Assembly (NCBI GenBank): GCA_938004315.1
Contig: CALKWG010000068.1
Location: forward strand, 1 to 8,334
Direction of reading: 5' to 3'
Length of the DNA: 8,334 nt
Source: an uncultured Spirochaetaceae bacterium
GTDB taxonomy: Bacteria > Spirochaetota > Spirochaetia > Treponematales > UBA12059
This document shows positions 5,645-8,334 of this stretch, piece by piece. The notes below the pieces were generated by a model that was given only the letters and a program-made list of their open reading frames with translations, was not told the origin of the DNA and did no database searches. The stretch's first letter is position 1. Each line of letters starts with the position of its first letter. Both the position numbers and the translations under genes were made by a program.

Positions 5645-6324
5645 TCGGCTTGGCCCTCGCGCTCGTCCTCTCTTACCTCGCCGGTTCTTTCCCGACGGCC
5701 GTGGTCGTGGGGAAGGTTTTCTTCAAGCGCGATCCGCGGAACGAAGGCTCGGGGAACGCCGGCGGCACGAACGCCTTCAGGGTCTTCGGTTGGAAGGCGG
5801 GCCTGGCGGTCGCCCTGGTCGACCTCGGCAAGGGCTACCTGGCCGCCGCCGCCTTGAGCCTCCTGGCCGCCGGATCGGCCGGGGCTCCGCCGCCCGTGGC
5901 CCGCGAGGGAGCCATGCTGCTCTGCGGCCTGGCGTCCGTGGCGGGGCATGTCTGGACGGTCTTCGCCGGCTTTAGGGGCGGCAAGGGCGTGGCCACGGCG
6001 GCCGGCGCCATCTTGGCCTTCGCCCCGGCGGCCTTCGCCCCGGCCGCCGCCGCCTTCGCGCTCGTCCTGCTATCAACGGGCATCGTCTCGCTCTCGTCCA
6101 TCTCCGCCGCCTGCGCCTTGAGCGTGGCGCTAATCGCGCCGGCCTTCGGCGCGGCCGGCCAGTCGCCCTGGCTCCTGGGCTTCGGCCTCTTCGCCGCGCC
6201 CTTTATCGCCTTCACGCACCGGGCGAACATCGGGCGCCTGCTCCGCGGCCAGGAGAAGCGCTTCGAGAAGGTCGCCCTGCTCCGCAGGCTCTTCGTCGGC
6301 CGAGGCGGGCGGCCGAAAGGCTAA
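5641..6324 (+). CDS. plsY: Glycerol-3-phosphate acyltransferase PlsY
   Basis: PlsY is an inner-membrane enzyme that transfers an acyl group from acyl-phosphate to the sn-1 position of glycerol-3-phosphate, the first step of phospholipid synthesis in most bacteria. At 227 residues it is close to the usual PlsY size of about 200. All three cytoplasmic motifs are present: EGSGNAGGTNAFR (35-47), GFRGGKGVATAAG (110-122, the glycine-rich phosphate-binding loop) and THRANIGRLLRGQEKR (192-207). Hydrophobic helices occupy the rest, about 3-24, 52-76, 90-107, 117-142, 144-170 and 176-192. GTG is the start, 4 nt inside the upstream fused kinase gene, with GAGG 7 nt ahead. The acyl-phosphate made by the fused kinase is the natural substrate. 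No plsX is seen in the window. The gene ends 3 nt before the convergent stop of the next gene. Confidence 0.96.
   Translation: MIGLALALVLSYLAGSFPTAVVVGKVFFKRDPRNEGSGNAGGTNAFRVFGWKAGLAVALVDLGKGYLAAAALSLLAAGSAGAPPPVAREGAMLLCGLASVAGHVWTVFAGFRGGKGVATAAGAILAFAPAAFAPAAAAFALVLLSTGIVSLSSISAACALSVALIAPAFGAAGQSPWLLGFGLFAAPFIAFTHRANIGRLLRGQEKRFEKVALLRRLFVGRGGRPKG
6016..6045 (+). repeat. 15-nt in-frame tandem duplication in plsY
   Basis: Two adjacent 15-nt units, 6016-6030 and 6031-6045, differ only in the last base. They encode AFAPA twice (residues 126-135), in the helix just after the glycine-rich motif 2. The unit length keeps the frame. The near identity suggests a recent slippage duplication, although Ala-rich GC-rich coding can create such repeats by chance. 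Confidence 0.75.
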
Positions 6325-6329
6325 GCCTT
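6317..6329. repeat. Palindrome joining two convergent stop codons
   Basis: AAGGCT-A-AGCCTT is a 13-nt palindrome with a single central base. It includes the plsY TAA (6322-6324) and two of the three bases of the opposing TAA (6328-6330 on the minus strand). There is no T-tract on either side and almost no loop, so it is not a convincing intrinsic terminator. Confidence 0.6.
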
Positions 6330-8334
6330 AGGGGCCGACCCGGGGAATCGAAGGCAGGGTAACGCCGCGGAGCGCCTCCTGGGCGGCCTTTTGGGCTTCC
6401 GAGGTCGCCGCGGCGGCTAAAGCCTTGGCTTTATCCTCCACCGCCTGACGCTTGGCGTCCAGGCTCCTCTGGAGCGCGGCCGCGGCGGCCTGGTCGCCCT
6501 TGGCGGCCGCGAAGAGCGCCTCGAAATCGTCCGCCGAGGCTAGTTTACCCGCCAGCTCCTCGGATACGTAGCGACGCAGCTCCGCCTCGACGGCCGCCGC
6601 CGCCTGCCTGGCGTAGGCTTCCGCTATGCGGCGCACCGCGTCCTCTACGAGGCGATCCAGGTCGGTCGCGAAGGCGAAGCGCTCGGGGCCCGCGCCGCCG
6701 CTCTCCCAGTCCGCGCTCAGCTTGACGGCCCCGGCCGCCGCGAGGGCGTCGGCGACGGCCCTTCCTATCGTCCCGCTCGCTTGGGCCACCGCGGGTCGGT
6801 TCATGTCCATCGTAAGTCCGCCGCGCACGGCGCCGTCCTTGTCGCCCTCTAAACGGAGCTCGCCGGAGGCCGTACCGCGGAGGCCGGCCAGGCCCACGGC
6901 GCTCAGTTCGCCTTCCAAGGCCACGGGTAGGCCCGCAAGCTCCGCCCGGGCCATAAAGGAGCGCGGGTCGGCCTTATCCAAGTAGGCTTCGGCGCTCAGC
7001 TCGGCCGCGACGCCGTCCTTCGATTGCCCCCGGACGCTGAGGCTCGTCGGCGAGCGAAGCAGGGCGGGATCGCTCGAGACTTCCCGTAGCTCGAAGGCCC
7101 AGGAGCCGCCTTGGTCCTTGAAGCTCGCCGACAGGAGCTCGAGTCGGAAGGCCGGGTAGCGCTCGCCCGCGTAGCGTACGACGCGGCCACGGCGGTCGGG
7201 CTTGGCCTCGCGCTCCGCCGGCGGCGTAGCCAGCGCCGTCGCGGCCGCCAAGGCCTTGGCGCCGAGCTCCAGGTAGCGCTCCGCCGCGTCCGACAGGGTC
7301 GCCCGAAGGGCCGGCTCTATGGCCGCCATCGCGACGCCGCTCTTGGGGTTCACGAAGGCCTTGAGGTAGGCCAGGTCCCGGTCGACCGCCAGGCGGGCGG
7401 CGCGGACGAGGCCGTCCAGCTTGGCCTTGTCGTCGCCTATATTCTTGACCAGCCCGTCGGCCTCGGCGCGCAGGCCCTGGGCGGCGGAGACGGCGGAGCG
7501 GAGCTCGCCGAGGGCCTTGGTCGCTTGGTCGACGCTCCGTATGCCCGCGACGTCCAGGGCGACGAGGCTGGAGTACGAGTCCTTGGCCTTGGCGATGGCC
7601 GCCTCCGACGAGGCGCGCCGCCCGGTCCAGCGCTCGATGGCCGCCTCGTAGGCCGTCTCGGCCTCGGCGTAGGCGGCCGCGCTGGCTAGCTTGGCTCGCT
7701 CGGCCTCGAGCAGGGCCGCCGCGTCGAAGCGCTCGAAGTCCACCAAGGGCGGCGTCTCGGGCCGCTCCCGCCGAGGCTTGGCCTCGGGGGCCGGCCTCTC
7801 GGGAAGGGCGCCCGATTCGGCCCGCGGCGTGCCCGTCGCGATGGACGCGGCGCTGAGCTCCTCGATATAGAGCCTGCCGCGGAGGGCCGCGGCCGGGTTC
7901 AGCCTGAGCTCCATGCGGCCGAGCACTAAGAGGTTCGTCATGGGGGAGGCGGCGTCGGCTATGCGGAGCGCGTCCGCGCCGGCGCGCATGCCGAAGGGCG
8001 AGAACTTGAAGCCGTCGAGCTCGACCTTAGCGCCGAATACGGCCTCCAGGCCCAGCTCGACGCCCCGCTCCAGCAGGGGATTCATGCCGACGGCGCCGAA
8101 GGCGGCCGCGCCGAACGCCAGGAGCCCGAAGGCTACGAGCGGCGGGCCCTTCACGAAGCCCGCGTTGGCCTTGATGAACGGCGCGAGCGCGTTCAGACGC
8201 TTGAGCTCCGCCGCGCTAAGGCCGTCACGTAGGCGATATGCCCCGTCCCGGAGTTCGAAAGAGTCGCTAAGGAGCTTCTTGTCCGCGTCGAGCTCTATGG
8301 CCTTGAGGTAGCGCCTCTCGAAGCGCCCGGCCTT
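6328..8334 (-). CDS. Large TIGR03545 / AsmA-like envelope protein, 5' end outside window
   Basis: The protein is uncharacterised but resembles the TIGR03545 family, in the AsmA-like group of membrane-anchored periplasmic proteins. At least 668 codons are present. Numbered from an internal GTG at 8154, a single membrane helix (about 5-23) precedes a conserved-looking block with FGAKVELDGF, RIADAASPMTNLL and RGRLYIEELS (40-102), the AsmA-like N-terminal beta pattern. A Pro/Glu/Arg-rich linker (108-137) follows, then a long Ala/Glu/Lys helical, probably coiled-coil region (140-310), beta-rich segments (325-500) and a second helical tail (500-598). The frame stays open from 8154 to the window edge with strongly GC-ending codons, the other two minus frames have stops there, and the GTG lacks a ribosome binding site. 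The true start is therefore probably beyond 8334, with an N-terminal cytoplasmic extension of 60 or more residues. The gene is convergent with plsY, 3 nt apart. A role in lipid transport is an inference from fold only. Confidence 0.75.
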   Translation of the reverse strand, partial: KAGRFERRYLKAIELDADKKLLSDSFELRDGAYRLRDGLSAAELKRLNALAPFIKANAGFVKGPPLVAFGLLAFGAAAFGAVGMNPLLERGVELGLEAVFGAKVELDGFKFSPFGMRAGADALRIADAASPMTNLLVLGRMELRLNPAAALRGRLYIEELSAASIATGTPRAESGALPERPAPEAKPRRERPETPPLVDFERFDAAALLEAERAKLASAAAYAEAETAYEAAIERWTGRRASSEAAIAKAKDSYSSLVALDVAGIRSVDQATKALGELRSAVSAAQGLRAEADGLVKNIGDDKAKLDGLVRAARLAVDRDLAYLKAFVNPKSGVAMAAIEPALRATLSDAAERYLELGAKALAAATALATPPAEREAKPDRRGRVVRYAGERYPAFRLELLSASFKDQGGSWAFELREVSSDPALLRSPTSLSVRGQSKDGVAAELSAEAYLDKADPRSFMARAELAGLPVALEGELSAVGLAGLRGTASGELRLEGDKDGAVRGGLTMDMNRPAVAQASGTIGRAVADALAAAGAVKLSADWESGGAGPERFAFATDLDRLVEDAVRRIAEAYARQAAAAVEAELRRYVSEELAGKLASADDFEALFAAAKGDQAAAAALQRSLDAKRQAVEDKAKALAAAATSEAQKAAQEALRGVTLPSIPRVGP

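Noticed and set aside
7111..7689. 192-codon open frame on the + strand
   Set aside because: It is the antisense shadow of the AsmA-like gene, with Gly/Arg/Leu-rich composition and no motif.
8152..8154. GTG as the start of the AsmA-like protein
   Set aside because: It has no ribosome binding site and the upstream frame is open and coding-like, so it is kept only as an alternative.
1..8334. CRISPR array, tRNA, rRNA, IS element or phage remnant
   Set aside because: No regularly spaced repeats, no cloverleaf or rRNA-like segments, no transposase or integrase motifs and no terminal repeats were seen.

Overview
The window is a GC-rich (well above 65% by eye), gene-dense stretch of bacterial chromosome carrying six protein-coding genes, two of them incomplete. 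Bases 10-43 match an Illumina TruSeq read-2 adapter exactly. The window therefore begins at an assembly or read end, and biological sequence starts at about base 44. The cell is a diderm: there is an RlpA-type peptidoglycan hydrolase with a SPOR domain, and a large protein resembling the TIGR03545 / AsmA-like families, which occur in outer-membrane bacteria. The gene combination and protein style suggest a GC-rich member of the Spirochaetota. That placement is an inference at modest confidence; no rRNA or tRNA gene is present to anchor it.

Layout from left to right: (1) adapter, then the C-terminal two-thirds of a major facilitator transporter (+). (2) A membrane-bound PAS sensor histidine kinase (-), whose 3' end overlaps the transporter gene by 94 nt in convergent orientation. 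(3) A secreted RlpA-like lytic transglycosylase (-). (4) A 139-nt divergent promoter region. (5) A two-gene operon (+): a fusion of the FakA kinase and zinc-site domains with a complete DegV/FakB fatty-acid-binding domain, followed with a 4-nt stop/start overlap by plsY. (6) A large TIGR03545/AsmA-like envelope protein (-), separated from plsY by 3 nt and open to the right edge of the window.

The main biological point is the fakAB-plsY pair. In the characterised Firmicutes system, FakA phosphorylates a fatty acid bound to a separate FakB protein, and PlsY uses the resulting acyl-phosphate to acylate glycerol-3-phosphate. Here the kinase and fatty-acid carrier are one polypeptide, the C-terminal domain of FakA seems to have been replaced by FakB, and the acyltransferase that consumes the product is translationally coupled to it. 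This looks like a compact module for putting exogenous or recycled fatty acids into phospholipid. The neighbouring AsmA-like protein could plausibly belong to lipid traffic in the same envelope, but that link rests on position and fold alone.

Candidate promoters with 17-nt spacers lie ahead of the histidine kinase and ahead of the fused kinase. The latter would give a nearly leaderless mRNA. No convincing intrinsic terminator, tRNA, rRNA, CRISPR array or mobile element was found. No intergenic gap exceeds 300 bases.
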